64,000 nt of DNA, taken from contig NC_079489.1 of the NCBI RefSeq assembly GCF_020520425.1, forward strand, positions 18,624,001 through 18,688,000. Reading direction: 5' to 3'. The notes beneath the pieces are model-generated. The model was not told the DNA's origin, ran no database searches, and was given only the letters and a program-made list of their open reading frames with translations. This DNA is from Spinacia oleracea (Eukaryota; Streptophyta; Magnoliopsida; Caryophyllales; Amaranthaceae). Of the stretch, positions 22,291 to 35,573 are shown piece by piece. The translations under genes were made by a program, and so were the position numbers. Position 1 is the first letter of the stretch; each line of letters starts with the position of its first letter.

Positions 22291-22689
22291 AATTCATGTG
22301 TACAGTTGAACAAGAATAAATTGCAAAATATACCGCAGATCAAAACTAAAAATACCGTTGTCTTAACAAAATACACGAAATTCTAAACTAAATCATCTAC
22401 AGGTTGATAAAATCATGAATCAGAACTTGAAATATCGCAGTTACAAAAACCTAAATCTCGCAGTTACAAAAACCTAAAAAAACACCAAACGAACTTCAAA
22501 TTATGAACAAAATGAACAAAAAGAAGAAAAAATGACAAAAAACTTCAATAATTTTGTCGACAATGAAGAACAACCGAAATTATCACAAATCGCAATTACA
22601 AAACCCTAAATCAAAACGAAAAACAGTAACAAACAAAAACGAACATCAAATGATCACAAAATTGAACAAAAAGTAGATGAAAATAAGAA

Positions 22690-22966
22690 CTTACCAAATG
22701 TTGAAGAAACTCAGAAAATATCACAATCGAACCTTCAAAACCCTAAATCGAACGAAAAAAAAGAGGAAAAATTAGTAAGAACTACAGACGAACAAAGAAA
22801 AGCAAGTGATAATGCAAAAAACTTACAGAAAATGAAGAAATCGAAGAGAAGATCAAAGAGTAGAAGCTTTCTCTCTCCTAAAATGGAAGAACTCGACGAT
22901 TTTCTCTCTCTAAAAGATGACAGTAATTTGAAAATGGGAAAAAGGTGCGAAAGAAGGCTTTTATAC
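22690..22966 (-). promoter_or_regulatory. Promoter and 5' UTR introns of the protease gene
   Basis: On the minus strand a TATAAAAG box lies at 22958-22965. Pyrimidine-rich leader sequence (TTTAGAGAGAGAAAATCG...) follows, then two GTAAGT donors (22821-22826 and 22690-22695). A TTTCAG acceptor sits 8 bases before the ATG at 21846. This implies a multi-exon 5' UTR. The exact transcription start is not visible. Confidence 0.55.
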
Positions 22967-22996
22967 TAAACCCGGAAAAATAACCGATTCACATTT

Positions 22997-23044
22997 GACC
23001 CGCATCCTGACCCGCGTCTCGACCCGCGTCACGACCCGCGCTGC
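22997..23044. repeat. 12-bp tandem repeat, four copies, GACCCGCGTCNC
   Basis: Four units start at 22997, 23009, 23021 and 23033, each beginning GACCCGC. This is a GC-rich island upstream of the protease-gene promoter, probably near the right end of the MULE. It could be a subterminal protein-binding array, but that is inference. Confidence 0.8.
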
Positions 23045-23069
23045 CACGTAGGCGGTCTGACGCTGTCAG

Positions 23070-24702
23070 TGCGTCTTATTTAAACTTTTGTAACTTTAAT
23101 ATGGGTGTATAAAACTCATATTTTTTTACAAATGAAAATTGTTATTATTCACCAAGTATAATGTTACAACATAGCTCCGTAGCAACAAAAATTAAATATT
23201 TCCCCCCATCTTCTAGGAAGGGGTGGGAAGAGCACAAGCTTCAACTAAATTATATATTGTTTCTATCTCATTATTATTTCTACAAGCTATACTAAAAAAT
23301 TCTATTAACAACCACAACACACTTATCCAACTGATTACTAAAAAGTTTAGAGTTCCTTTGCATCCACAAAGGGAAAATACTAGTACCCTAGTGTAGAGAG
23401 AGCCACAAGACAACAAAAGGTGCAGACGAGAATCAATCTCAGTTCTTGAATGCAGTTTCCAATTACACCTTATCAAAAGGTGTAAACGAGATTCAATCTT
23501 AAATTTTTACCACCTAAGCTAATTGACATTCACAATTACCTACTACTATATCCTTAATCTATCTATCCATATCCATTCAAAGACAAACTAGTGAGAAAGA
23601 GTATGTTATATTGTTGCATCTCATCTAAATAGAATTTAATTTGGTCTGATTTGATATGTATTTGATATTTATTAATTTATACGGAGTACAACTTACATTG
23701 TTAATTTGTAAATGTCTTATAATTTTTTTTTTTTTTTTGGGAGTCTTATAACTTCAATAAATTTACTTTGGTTTAAAAAATAAAGAATAAAAATACCACC
23801 CACCTAAATGGAGTTGAAGAAATTGATTAAATTTGAGTTGGCTATAAAAAAATAAAAATAAATAATGGTTTCGGACCACCTAGGGGTCATTTGACTTTAT
23901 TAATAATCCCATCTCTAAGATCATTAAAATCCCAACTATGTGGCCACGTTCTTTTCGTACAAATATATAAAATCCCCAAGATTTTTTGTAACGATTTATC
24001 TCCATTCGTGGCCTTTAAAATTTTACAATACTTTGATTATTACTTTTGGTCAAGGTACAACTTTGATCATAAATATATTAATGATCTCTTAAAATCTTAA
24101 AATTTAATATTTAATATTATGAAAATATACAATGAAATTAATTCACCCACATTTTACTTATAACATTCAGTTTTAGTAAATTAGTAAAAATATACGGTTA
24201 AAGTTAATGTGTGAATGATGGCAAAACTAAAAGTGTTGCAATTTTTTTTGAAATGGAGAAAGTATTTTATTTCTTAAAAAATGATCAAATATTGATTGAA
24301 ACTTATTGTCGTTCAACATTATTCATTGAAACTTATTGTCATTCAACATATTGGACCTTTATTTCTTAAACTGATAGGACTTGATCAAATATGATTGAAA
24401 CTTAGACTAAAACCAGTGGATGAAATTGATCATCAAATAAAATAAATTTTCTCTCTCTTATATTTTACTCATGACCAACTCTCATGCCCAATCATGATCA
24501 CTAGTCCCCAATAGATGATCAAATAAGTTTAGTCATCTTCTTCTCTTTTCTACTTTTACCCTACCTATCAAAATAATAACAATCTTATTTTCACTTGTCT
24601 TTCCTACATTCTATGTCAAAGAATTAGCTTTAGTCACGGGCATCTCTCTCTTCCTTACTTTTTATCTCTCATATTTTATGAGAGATAATAACAAGCTTTT
24701 AA
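23070..24702. other. Intergenic, no gene recognised
   Basis: AT-rich DNA with short open frames only. I see no conserved domain, RNA gene or clear element boundary, apart from simple T and A runs (for example 23720-23740). Confidence 0.5.
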
Positions 24703-25030
24703 GAGCATCTCCAATTGTTGTAGCTAGAGACTAGCTTGCATTTTTTAGAAATTCCAAGCTATTAGCTTAACCATTGGAGTTCAAATGATAAATTAGCTTG
24801 ACCAATCAAAGTAGCTTAGCTTAAACAAGCTAATTTGCTTGAAAAAAGTTGGCCAATGAAATAATATTAAATAAAATTATATTTAAAATATTGATTGACA
24901 AATATGACTACATTAATATCAAGCTAGTAGCTAACCATTAGGGTACCAACCAGCTAAAAAGGGAAGTAGCTTGATATATTATGTGATATGATAAGCTAAT
25001 TTAGCAATTAGCTTACTATCGAATATGCTC
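24703..25030. mobile_element. Harbinger-like MITE
   Basis: It begins GAGCATCTCCAATTG and ends ...GAATATGCTC, so GAGCAT is inverted at the two ends. It is flanked on both sides by TAA (24700-24702, 25031-25033), the target-site type of PIF/Harbinger elements. Internal sequence repeats AGCTAATTAGCTT-like motifs. Non-coding, 328 bp. Confidence 0.6.
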
Positions 25031-25178
25031 TAATGCTCTCTCCCTATTCATGATCAAGCCATGATCAATGATCGAGTACACTCTTATTGTACCTAATATG
25101 ACCTTATTACGAGAGAGTAAATTTGGGAGAGTAAATTTACAAGACCTGATTGAACCTTATTATCGTTCAATATAAATA

Positions 25179-25459
25179 CTCCCTCCGTCCCAAATTAGTT
25201 GTTACACTTACCTTTGTACAAAGTTTTAGGTGATAAGTGGTTGTTTGCTTATTAATTGTTATTTTATTGAAAAAGTAGATGAGATAGGAGTTAGTGAGGT
25301 ATTTTTTTAATTGAATGAGAGAGGGTGTGGGGACAAAAAAATTTAGGGAAAGAGGGAGACAATATAATAATTATGGGATAATTCCTAATTTAAAAGTGTA
25401 ACAACTAATCTGAAACGGACGAAAAGGAAAATGTAACAACTAATTTGAGACGGAGGGAG
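25179..25459. mobile_element. Stowaway (Tc1/mariner-type) MITE
   Basis: Termini CTCCCTCCGTCCCAAATTAG and its near-perfect inverse (CTAATTTGAGACGGAGGGAG), flanked by TA on both sides. 281 bp, non-coding, 180 bp upstream of the cysteine synthase TATA box. Confidence 0.9.
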
Positions 25460-25641
25460 TAATATTTTTGTAGGCCAAGAGAACGTGCCGTAATAACAAA
25501 GCGACGGCTATAGACGGTTTTGTCGAGTGTATGAAAATCATTCGCAAGTTGAAGCATTGGCTAATTGCCCAAACAAAAAGGTAAATAGTGACCAATTTGG
25601 GACAGTGAATATCGACTGAGAGCGAGTGAGCGAGGTGAGGT

Positions 25642-25650
25642 CTATATATT
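25642..25650 (+). promoter_or_regulatory. TATA box of the cysteine synthase gene
   Basis: CTATATATT lies about 105 bases before the ATG at 25752, leaving a leader of roughly 75 bases with no earlier in-frame ATG in context. Confidence 0.55.
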
Positions 25651-25751
25651 CCAAGGCAAGCATCTCAATTCTCAAAGAGTGGAATACATTATAAATTGCA
25701 GATTACACACATACGTATCACTAGATACAGAGAGGAGAGAGAAAGTTGGCT

Positions 25752-28700
25752 ATGGCTTCATTGGTCAACAACGCATACGCTGCGCTTCGCACCTCCAAAT
25801 TGGAGCTCCGAGAAGTTAAGAATCTTGCCAATTTCCGAGTTGGACCTCCATCATCGCTCAGCTGCAACAATTTCAAGAAGGTTTCTTCTTCTCCAATCAC
25901 CTGCAAAGCTGTGGCTGTTTCACCTCCGTCCACCATTGAAGGCCTTAACATTGCTGAAGATGTTTCTCAGGTGATTCTCTGTTTATCATTTTCGATTGGG
26001 TCTTTTACATATTTTTCGTAACTTTTTGGGGAAATGGGTTCTTGATTGTTAATTTTGAAGTGGATTTTTCTGATTGTAGTTTTGAAGTGGGTTTTATATT
26101 AATTTGCAATTTTGATGTAGGGTATTTCGGATTAGTAATTTTGATCAGTCATCGAAATGTTGAATGTTGGGAAGTTGTAGGATTTATAGATTGTTGATTA
26201 TTATGGTGGTATGATAATGCACGGAGTTTTTAGTTGAAGAATTATGGTTATTTTATGAATCAGGTTATTGTCTTATATCAGGGGTTAATTTTTAGAATTG
26301 AACTGATGCTTGAAAACTCAAAAGAACTGCATTTATAGGGGATGTTATTCTGGGTAGTATGAATCAAACGGGAGAGCTTTTTTCTTTTCAAAGGTTGATA
26401 TTTAGAAATACAAATTGAGATGCTACAAATCTCTCTGAATTGTTGGTGGCAGTTAAATAGGTTCCAAATTATAAAACTCGAATCGGTTCAGTCCGTTTAA
26501 GATAAGCTAAGAATTTCCCAATAGAGATAAAGTAAGAATGCGAGTGTGACAAAAATTGTTTTCCAAATGGTTTCAAATTTGTTGTATTCTCTCCATTTCA
26601 TGTCATCTAAGGTGATGACCACATAGCTAACTTTTTTCATTCCGTATCTGTCGTGCATAATACCGTTGGACAATGAAATACATTTGTAGCATTTGGCAAT
26701 GTAGTCAGATATCTCCCTATGATATCACAATCTTATAAGCAAATTGACAAGTGAGTGGTGACCTCTAAATTGTGATCAAATCCAGGGGAAGAGGGGGGGG
26801 GGGGGGGGTTAAGTTCTAGTCTAAATGCTTATATTGCTTCCGGTCTTGTGGGTTTGCAGCAGATGAAGCCTAACAATCCTTCATTTCAAATCCAAGGGAC
26901 TTTAGCAATAGTACTACACTACTACCTAAACACACACTTCAAAAATTTTCCTTTGGTGTTTGGTTAGAAGAAGGGTCCTATATTAGAATGTCTGATTTAT
27001 CATTCCTCCTCTACGTCTCCTTTCTTAGCCTATTGGACCAACTCATGAAAGCCAGAATCGTCACTCATTGGTGAATTTGCATTTTGCAGTCCTACAAGAA
27101 ATAGTTAATTTTCGTTTATCAAAGAAAGCCAACAGCATGTTCCAAATTCAATTATCCTTTTAACAACTTCATCAAGAACATTATAAGCTGACATATATGT
27201 ATTAGCTCCCATTATAACCGTATCATCATTTTATCTGGTATTATCCTGCTCCACTACTTTTCTATTGGGGATTCCAGATGGGGTTTTCAATCAATACATT
27301 CATGTTGAAGGAAATTTTGTCGGAGGCTTAGCAGTTGAAGGGCTGAACTATCTCCAACATTGGGATGTCTAACGGGCACAGTATATCAAATTCACATAGT
27401 ATTAGACATGCTGTATTTGTAAGTTTTGTGTTTTTTCTTGGTGGCTGATATGCATTCCCTTTTTCTTTGTGGCACCAATTATGTCAGTTTTTGTTACTCC
27501 GTAAATTATTTTCATTTTAGAAGTCTTAGGACTCATTGTTTGAAACTTTTTTTTTTTTCTTCTCATTACTATGTGGTAGCTAATTGGAAAAACCCCAATG
27601 GTGTATCTCAACAATGTATCAAAAGGATCAGTTGCAAACATTGCTGCGAAGCTTGAGAGCATGGAACCTTGCTGCAGTGTCAAGGACAGGTAAAGAAGAT
27701 CCCCGATACATCTTATGTTTGTGAAAAAGAGCTCAAGAGTGTTTATGTGGTTTTATACGAGATATAGCCTGAAAGCATGTTAAACAGCTTTGCAGATTTT
27801 GTTTTTCTAAATGAAAACATGTTCATTTCTTTGGTAAAGGTTTACAGATTTTCGAAAAGAACTTAATCTTTGGTTTTCCTTAAAATCCTACTTCAGCATG
27901 CAACATCATGTCAATTGTCCATAATTGTGATTGAATAGTCTTTTTGTCAAGATCGAGAAGGCTGATTCTGTGTATTTGGGAATGTAACAAAGATGGTAAT
28001 AAAATGTATCATGCTTTTGTTGTGGACTTGTTCTTTTTTCTTTGGTAAAAATATAAGTTGCTTGATGTCCTTATTCTTTTTGTATTCTTCCCATATTAGG
28101 ATTGGCTACAGTATGATTGATGATGCTGAGCAGAAAGGAGTTATCACACCTGGAAAGGTAATTCTTTTGAGGCTAGACATTACATGGGGTTCGTGCATAT
28201 CAATATGCACTTGAAGATTGATTTATACTTGTTAAACATTGGGTGCGTGATTTTTTTAGGCACTTTAAGTCATATTTGCACAGACCCATTAGCCAAGACC
28301 AATCCCCTAGTTTGCCTTCCTATCTTATCCTTCACTTTGTTTGAGAAGTATATTAGCTAAGATATTGACCTTCGGTCAGGTATATCCATTTAGGTCGTAA
28401 ACTTTTTGATTTTAAAGTCTACGCAAGTTTCCATTTGGATAAGGTGCATGTACTACACCTCTATCTTTTATCTCATACTCTGTCATTTTATTACAGTTTC
28501 AAGTGCCGGAAGTTTTAGAATGTTTTTGTCTCTCTTGTATATTTAATGGGGTGGCATGGGAAAATATGCATTTTGTTCTTAGATCTTTGATATATCATAT
28601 ATTGTCTTACGCCTCTCTATGTTAAAATTTATTCTGTCATGGTTGGTTGAATGTGTTATTGTCTAATTTTGATGACAGCTACAGTGCTTCTTTCAATTGA

Positions 28701-31700
28701 ATGACCTGTTATCTTTAAGATGTTGGATTGGCCAGGTGGCCCCCATATTATCTTCGCTTCTTTAGTTCTTCTTTCTGAATTAAAAGGTTTTCTTACATAT
28801 GTTGCAATTCCTTTCCAAATTTATAAAATTTAATTTTATGTATGGTTTGAAAAGTGTGCGTGGGCCTTTGGTATGTCATTTTGTAATTGTCGCTTCTATC
28901 TGGGGATGTTAATAGTATCGTGTCCTCACTTGTCAGTACATTCTTATAAGCTGTAGCATCCTGAAACTGCACCTTGAATTGCTTATTTATCATTCTTGAA
29001 TCCATTATTTGTTTAAAGAGTGTAATTTCATTGCTTTTGTTTACATTATGAAGGTAGAAACACTATGAAAGCAATTAGAACTTCAACTGCGAAATTAATG
29101 AATATCATGTGGTATACCTCTGCTTATTTCCTTTTAATGTGGTATACCTCTCATTTTCTGTTTTTTTAGACTGCTAATTCTGATACTGTGATTAACTAAT
29201 ATTGTCAGTAACGCTTTGTCGCTTTGACTTGACTTTTTACGAAATGGTTAACAGAACAGATAAGTGTCAAGTAAAAAAAAATTCATTAAGATGCGAAATT
29301 ACTAAATTGTATTATGACCGGCAAATCTCTAGTTAAAAATACAAATTAGCACCTAAGTTAATCTTGCATAGATGCACTTAGTCCATGATTGCTTACAAAT
29401 GATTGCACTTAGTCCATGTTTACAAATGATCTTATCCTGACATCCTGTTATCCATTCCTGCTGTTAAAAATGATTGGGATATTTGTGGGGGACTTTTTTT
29501 TATTTGACTGATGGTTTATTATTTCTTATCATCTAGACTACTCTAGTGGAGCCTACGAGTGGGAATACTGGAATAGGACTTGCCTTTATAGCTGCTGCAA
29601 GAGGATACAAGATTACCTTGACAATGCCAGCTTCCATGAGTATGGAAAGGAGAGTTATCTTGAAAGCATTTGGAGCTGAGTTGGTCCTGACTGATCCAGC
29701 TAAGGGAATGAAAGGAGCAGTTGAGAAGGCTGAAGAGATTTTGAAGAAAACTCCTGATTCCTACATGCTTCAGCAGTTTGACAATCCTGCAAATCCCAAG
29801 GTATGGCTCATTACGCTATTGTTCCAGCGTCTGTAAGGGTTTCGTTGTATTGCAATATTCAATCAGGATATTGAATTTCCGTTTGTCATTTCTTCTCTTA
29901 CTTTTTTGGTTTGTTATCGATTTCCTAATTCTGTAGCCCTAATTTAATACGGATCCAGCATCATTTGACACTTTATTTGGTGTTTGTGTATATGTGTGTG
30001 GTGTGTCTGTGTCTGCGTGCGCGTTGGTTATTTCTTTCAGTATGTAATGCATCAATGTGGTTGGTAAATTTTCTGTGATGGACAGATTAATTACTTTTAT
30101 CCAATCCGAAATATGTTGTCAGAGTTATGGTTCTGGAATGTTGTCATTATTTTAAATTCGGTTGTAACCTAGGTTTAGCCTTTCACGAGTAGGAATTATC
30201 TGGCGGTGAAGAAAACAGAGTGAATTAATTGTTTTAGTGTTTGACCAAAATTAATACAAGAACCCAGCTTCCTCATTTTTTATCATTACCATTACCGCCC
30301 GCACTGTTACTCCACTCACAACAGATTGCAAGGGAAAAGGTGTGATACACCGTACAAGGACGCTTTAGAGTAGTTCTTTCCTGTGTTAACCTAACCATAG
30401 TTCTCATTACGTCTTGAGTAACTGTGTTGACTCAACACTTAGTATAAGTATAAAACTAGGTTAGTATTCGTGTGCAATGCACGATTGTAACAAATAAATA
30501 AAGTAAAATTTCGTTTTAATAAAATACTTCCTCTGTTATTTTATTTTATTTAATTTTACCAATTTCCTTTTATGGAAGTTGCATATTAGTTGCATCATTC
30601 AATTCATGGTATGTTTTCACATGCTTTTTAGTATGTTCACACACTAAATACCCACTTTACCCTTACTCACATTTGACATTTACCATTGTTACCTAACATT
30701 TTCCCTCTCTTCTGTTTGTTATTATATGGCAATTTTGATATTGACAATTTTTCTTAATCTTTGTGCCCAACCCATATGGTGCAAGTAAAAAAAACGAAGT
30801 ATTAGGTTTTTTGGAGATACATGAATTACTATGTTTTTTTGGAAGCGCATAGTCACAATTTTATTTCTTCTTTAAAGAAATATTTCTCTAGTCTTGGATT
30901 TTAGAAGTACACATAGGAAGGAAAAAAAAAAGATGATGGGGGCATGAGCCGTTTTGGCGGGAGTACTTTTCATGAGAAAGTGACACGTTTACATATATGA
31001 TGTCAGCGGTTTTTACTTTGATAGTTTTAATCTGCTCTAGACACTCCAATCTTAGTGAGGTATGTCATCACTGTGATTATTTGTGAGCCTCATATTGGTA
31101 CAAGACATGGTATTTAAGTTCTTTTGCATTGCCTCATTTGCGCATCATGACCGAATTGTAATGGTTTTTGAGCTTACCACAACCGAGAAATTAGGCCGCA
31201 ACAGCTGCAAAGTTCAAAACCATCCACATGGCCCGCAAAAGTGGTTCCGCAACTGCTACTAGCGATCCCGACCACATGGGCAAGATTTAAAACCATGGTA
31301 GAGAATGAAGGGAACTGAAAGTTATGTGATATATGCCTCCACATATGCTTGAGATACTTTTTTAGCAAGAATTAGCAAACGAGTCAGCTAAATATGTGCT
31401 CATGTATTTGTAAACTAATTAATGTTAAGGATATAGGTAAAAATGTCTCTAGGATTTGTATACATGTTTTATGAAATCCTTGTCTGAATGCCTATGTTCT
31501 TTCATAGGAAAACGTTCGCTGTGTCCAAAATTCTTAGCTATGGCTTGTCTGGGCACCTATGTTCTTTATAGGAAAAGTCGCTGTGTCCAAAATTCTTAGC
31601 TATGGCGTGTCAGGCACTGGATTATGTACCTTTACCATGCACTTAAAATACTGTTTGGATAACATAGGCTCTTGCAACCAAAAAAAAATCCTCATGGACC

Positions 31701-34700
31701 AGTAAACAACTCTTATCACTTGTACACCAAATATGCTGATCTGGTGTATATACTTGTCAATGATGTAGTCTCCCCTTTGTTATATATAAACAGTCTGTTT
31801 GTCACATTACATGAGTATAGGTATAAATAATAGCGTAATCGTACCATTTCCAATGTTTTCTGCAGATACATTACGAGACAACAGGTCCCGAGATCTGGGA
31901 AGACACAAAAGGCAAAGTGGACATTTTTGTTGCAGGCATTGGAACTGGAGGAACGATTTCTGGAGTTGGACGGTACCTCAAAGAATGTAACCCTGGTGTG
32001 CAGGTATTAGCATCCTTGTAGCACACACTTGACAGAGATTCTCCTGTTGGGAATTCCTTTTGGTCTTGAAATCTATTACTTGCATAACTAGCTGAACACT
32101 TAACAGCCTTCTCAAAAATGCTGTCAAGTGTGTCCCAGAAGTATCTTTTTCTTTTGTTTTAACCCAATTCTGGTATTTTTTGAAGGTAATTGGTATAGAA
32201 CCTACAGAAAGCAACATACTTTCTGGTGGAAAGCCTGGTAAGATGAAGCTTTCTGGTGTCTTTCGTTGTTAGTATTTTCAGTCATCATGTATATGACTGA
32301 ACTTTATCTTGTTGGTGTGAAGGTCCACACAAGATTCAAGGACTTGGGGCTGGTTTTGTTCCCAGCAATTTAGATTTGGGTGTGATGGATGAAGTTATTG
32401 AGGTTAATATATTCTTTTATTCCATTGCTTGCCTATTACATCTCATACTCTGCTGTCGGACCACTGCTTATGCCTTGATCACTGTTATAATAATATTGAT
32501 CAATGCTAGTGTTTCAGATTTTGAACTTTTTTGGTCGCATTGTAAAACGTAATATAATTCAGGAACAAAGACTTCTTCGTGGCTGCTCCATTTATGCTTA
32601 TGGCCTTTAGAGATAAAATCGTCCTTGTAAATTTAAATTTCTAGTACGTAGTACGCATGCTTGGACAATTTATTAGGATTACTTGGTTAGCACGGAGTAA
32701 CATTATCCTTCGACTTTCCACTTTTAACAAGAAATGCTTATGGATCACATCACATATGCTCCTTGAGACATTAACCATTATCAAATATATGGATATACTC
32801 CGTAAATCGTAATCCTGGTGACAACAGTCATTTTAAGATGATTGGAATACCAAAAGATAAAGGGTTATCTATGTAAGTTTGTAACCAGAAACCACTCAAA
32901 TTACAGCAGAAATTTCATCTGCGAACCATAAGAAGTATGTAAGCTCTTCCAGAATGGTTCTTTTGTTTATGGTGATTAAAATTTCAAAGTGACTTTTACC
33001 TGTGTTTTTCATCAGTTACACCTACCCATTTTCAACCTTTTCTGAAAGCAGGAAACGAAATCATTGGTTTTGAGTTAGAATTGGGGCTAGTGAGCTGTAG
33101 GTGGAATTTTCATTTGTGGTTTTTCTGTCTTTCATTTCTTTCAAGCTTGAGGTGCTGATATTTGTATAAATTGTTCCTGGTCACCACATGCATCAACAAG
33201 GCACAATTTAGATTCCTTTTAAGAATATATTCAACCAGAAAATGTCATGCATACAATTATTTCTTCTGTTAGGGTCTCTTTGCCTTGTGAAAAAGTTGAG
33301 CCTTACTTATTCTGAAGCATAATTTCTGTCTCAGGTATCTAGTGAAGAAGCTGTAGAAATGGCAAAGCAATTGGCAATGAAAGAAGGCTTGTTGGTTAGT
33401 ACAATAATTTCATAGCTTTTTTGGTTCTTAAGTTAGTCTGCTCTACCAGAAATTAAAACAAGTGGACTATGGTTGGACAGTAGCTGCTACCACATCACTT
33501 TTACATTAGTTGGTATACAATTTAGAGATGTGATATACTATGTATGTTACTATGATATCTTCCTTTTGACAATCTGTTTTGTTGAGCTACATAGAAGTTG
33601 GACTATATCTTAGGAAGTCATTACTTAGTTCAGAATAGTTCACCCCGATAGAATTACCTTTGAAGCGTACGATTGGACAGCTTTTGAGCAGCATTACCTA
33701 GTCACTCATTACTGTGGAGGTCCTAGATCTCCTAATGCTGAAGTTTGTTTATCAGATCTAATATCTGATCATCTTTTCTTGCTCCAGGTTGGCATTTCAT
33801 CTGGAGCAGCAGCAGCTGCTGCAGTCAGGATTGGTAAAAGACCTGAAAATGCAGGAAAACTTATTGCTGTAAGACCTTCAACTTTATAATCTGATCTTTT
33901 GATTTCCACATTCTATTACTCTCTCTCTTTCACTTGCTTGCTCCCCCATACTTCTCCCCCGTGTGCTAGAGGACCCCTTAATTTCCTTGAAGTTGAGAAA
34001 GCATCATTAGGGCTTTCTCAAAAGTTACTGTACTGTAGTTATATTACTACTGATATGGCAAATGATAGGATTTCCACATTTTACTTATTTTGCTTGATTC
34101 TATTTTGTTCATAGTTTTGAAGCTCAGTTTCCTATTTAGCCTCTCCTTGAATATAACTTGAGATATTTTGCTAGTCTTATAGGGTCTGTTCTTTTAAACT
34201 TTTCTGAACTTGACATTTTGTATATTTCTCGACATTTTTAGTTAAAGAGCAATACCATAACGAGAACATGGGCCAAATTTAGGCACAGACTATGAAGTAT
34301 TTAGTGCTCAGAGTTGTAAGCTTGCCTTATTTTTGGTAATTGGGATAAATTTTCTTTGGTCAAACTTGTGATCACTGAAGAGTGATGATGAGTAATTTGT
34401 TGCTTGTGATAGGTCTCCCGTTTCCTTATCATGGATTACCTCTCAGATGAAACCTTCCTTCATGCTTTTCTACGACTTTGCCCACAAACTAGGTTGTTTA
34501 CAAGATAGTGTACTTATTGGCCAGCCATCTTAATAGCTCCAATTTTTTAAGAAGACAAGTTTTATCTGATTAAAAGATGCTGTAGTTATTTCTTAGTTAC
34601 TCCGTAGTTCTTTATCTGATACCTGAGTGTCAAGTCGTCAACTAATGTTCAAATCACATTAGCTGTTTCCCACCATTATGATTTTTAACCTCGGGTTTTT

Positions 34701-34969
34701 TATATTTCAAGTATATTGTAAGGCGGCATCATCAATAAAAGATCATATTATACGTTAGTTTGATCATTTCTTCCTATATATTACTGTGATTGTTGGGATC
34801 AGGAAGAGGAATTAAAAACCTGCCTCCCAGAATATCATGTTATTGACACCAAACTTGGTAAAAATTTCTGTTTTCCCAGGTTGTGTTCCCAAGCTTTGGT
34901 GAGAGATACCTGTCATCCATTTTGTTCCAATCTATTCGAGAAGAGTGTGAAAACATGAAGCCAGAATAG
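25752..34969 (+). CDS. CYSK: Plastidic cysteine synthase (O-acetylserine (thiol)-lyase)
   Basis: Ten exons: 25752-25970, 27580-27689, 28100-28157, 29537-29800, 31866-32003, 32186-32237, 32323-32402, 33335-33394, 33788-33868, 34880-34969. They sum to 1152 bases, 383 residues plus TAG. The enzyme makes cysteine from O-acetylserine and sulfide using pyridoxal phosphate (PLP), and binds serine acetyltransferase in the cysteine synthase complex. The N-terminal 50-60 residues ([15 protein letters not shown]...) are Ser/Ala-rich with few acidic residues, a plastid transit peptide. The PLP lysine is in CCSVKDR (about residue 108), the substrate loop is PTSGNTG, and the phosphate-binding loop is GIGTGGT. 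Length and sequence fit the spinach chloroplast enzyme as I remember it. Introns 1, 3, 4 and 9 are 1.0-2.1 kb and hold no recognised gene. No break is seen. Confidence 0.97.
26793..26808. repeat. Run of 16 G in intron 1
   Basis: An uninterrupted G homopolymer in intron 1 of the cysteine synthase gene. Its length is likely to vary or be misread in assemblies. Confidence 0.85.
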
Positions 34970-35108
34970 TGAGGAGTCATTTCTTGGATATTCTTGGCGG
35001 GGGCGCATTGTTAGATTTTTCAGGTTGTGCCTCTTGCTTGCTTGTCGCGTTCTTTAGAGCCAAGAATGGCTTATGTTTTCTCAATTTATTTGTTGACATG
35101 AAATGAGC

Positions 35109-35114
35109 AATAAA
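35109..35114 (+). terminator. Polyadenylation signal of the cysteine synthase gene
   Basis: AATAAA lies 140 bases past the stop codon, in AT-rich sequence with TTGT-rich stretches upstream; a fitting plant 3' end. Confidence 0.5.
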
Positions 35115-35573
35115 ATTATGCATGTAGATCAGAACAGCAGATGACGATTTTTAACAAATTTTCCTAATATTACTTTGGCTTACTCAATTATTGTTGCATA
35201 TGATAGTTTTTGTATTCATGCACGAGTTCTTTCGATTATTTTTTGTTAGTTAATTTCGGGAGAGTTTAAATAACGCGGCAGTTACTTTCTTACAAAAGCA
35301 GATTCTTGCTTTTGCCATCTGCAAATAGTTGGTGGTTAATGATATTTTTTTTCATGATCTACACCTGCAGCAAACTGTTCGTAGATGTAGTGCTTTTATG
35401 CATGTTATTGTCCTGTAAAAGTTGAATATAGAATGTGCTCATTTTGGTCATGAGTCAGAAGTAATGGGAATGAATGTGTAATTGAATATAGAATGTGTTA
35501 TGTGAATGTTTATAATGTGGCTATGTTTCACTGATACCAGATTACGTCTTCTCTTTAGGAGTTAGGGGGCGTT

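Larger units (their letters stand above)
10056..23070. mobile_element. Mutator-like element with convergent transposase and Ulp1-like protease genes
   Basis: A FAR1/MULE transposase (plus strand, 10056-13029) and an Ulp1-like protease gene (minus strand, 15001-21846) converge on about 2 kb of repeats. All of it shares one unusual repeat family. MULEs carrying ULP-like genes are known from Arabidopsis (the Kaonashi or KIU group, many without clear terminal inverted repeats) and from melon. The left end is cut off by the Gypsy element and lies outside the window. The right end is not defined: it should be beyond the protease-gene promoter (22958) and probably beyond the 12-bp repeats at 22997-23044. 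The end given here is approximate. Confidence 0.75.

Noticed and set aside
23213..23476. 87-residue minus-strand frame in the 23-kb intergenic region
   Set aside because: No recognised motif, AT-rich codon use and no splice context; could be a decayed element.
30525..30802. Possible Stowaway-like MITE in cysteine synthase intron 4 (TACTTCCTCTGT ... ACGAAGTA)
   Set aside because: Only four to five terminal bases pair and the interior shows no inverted repeat.
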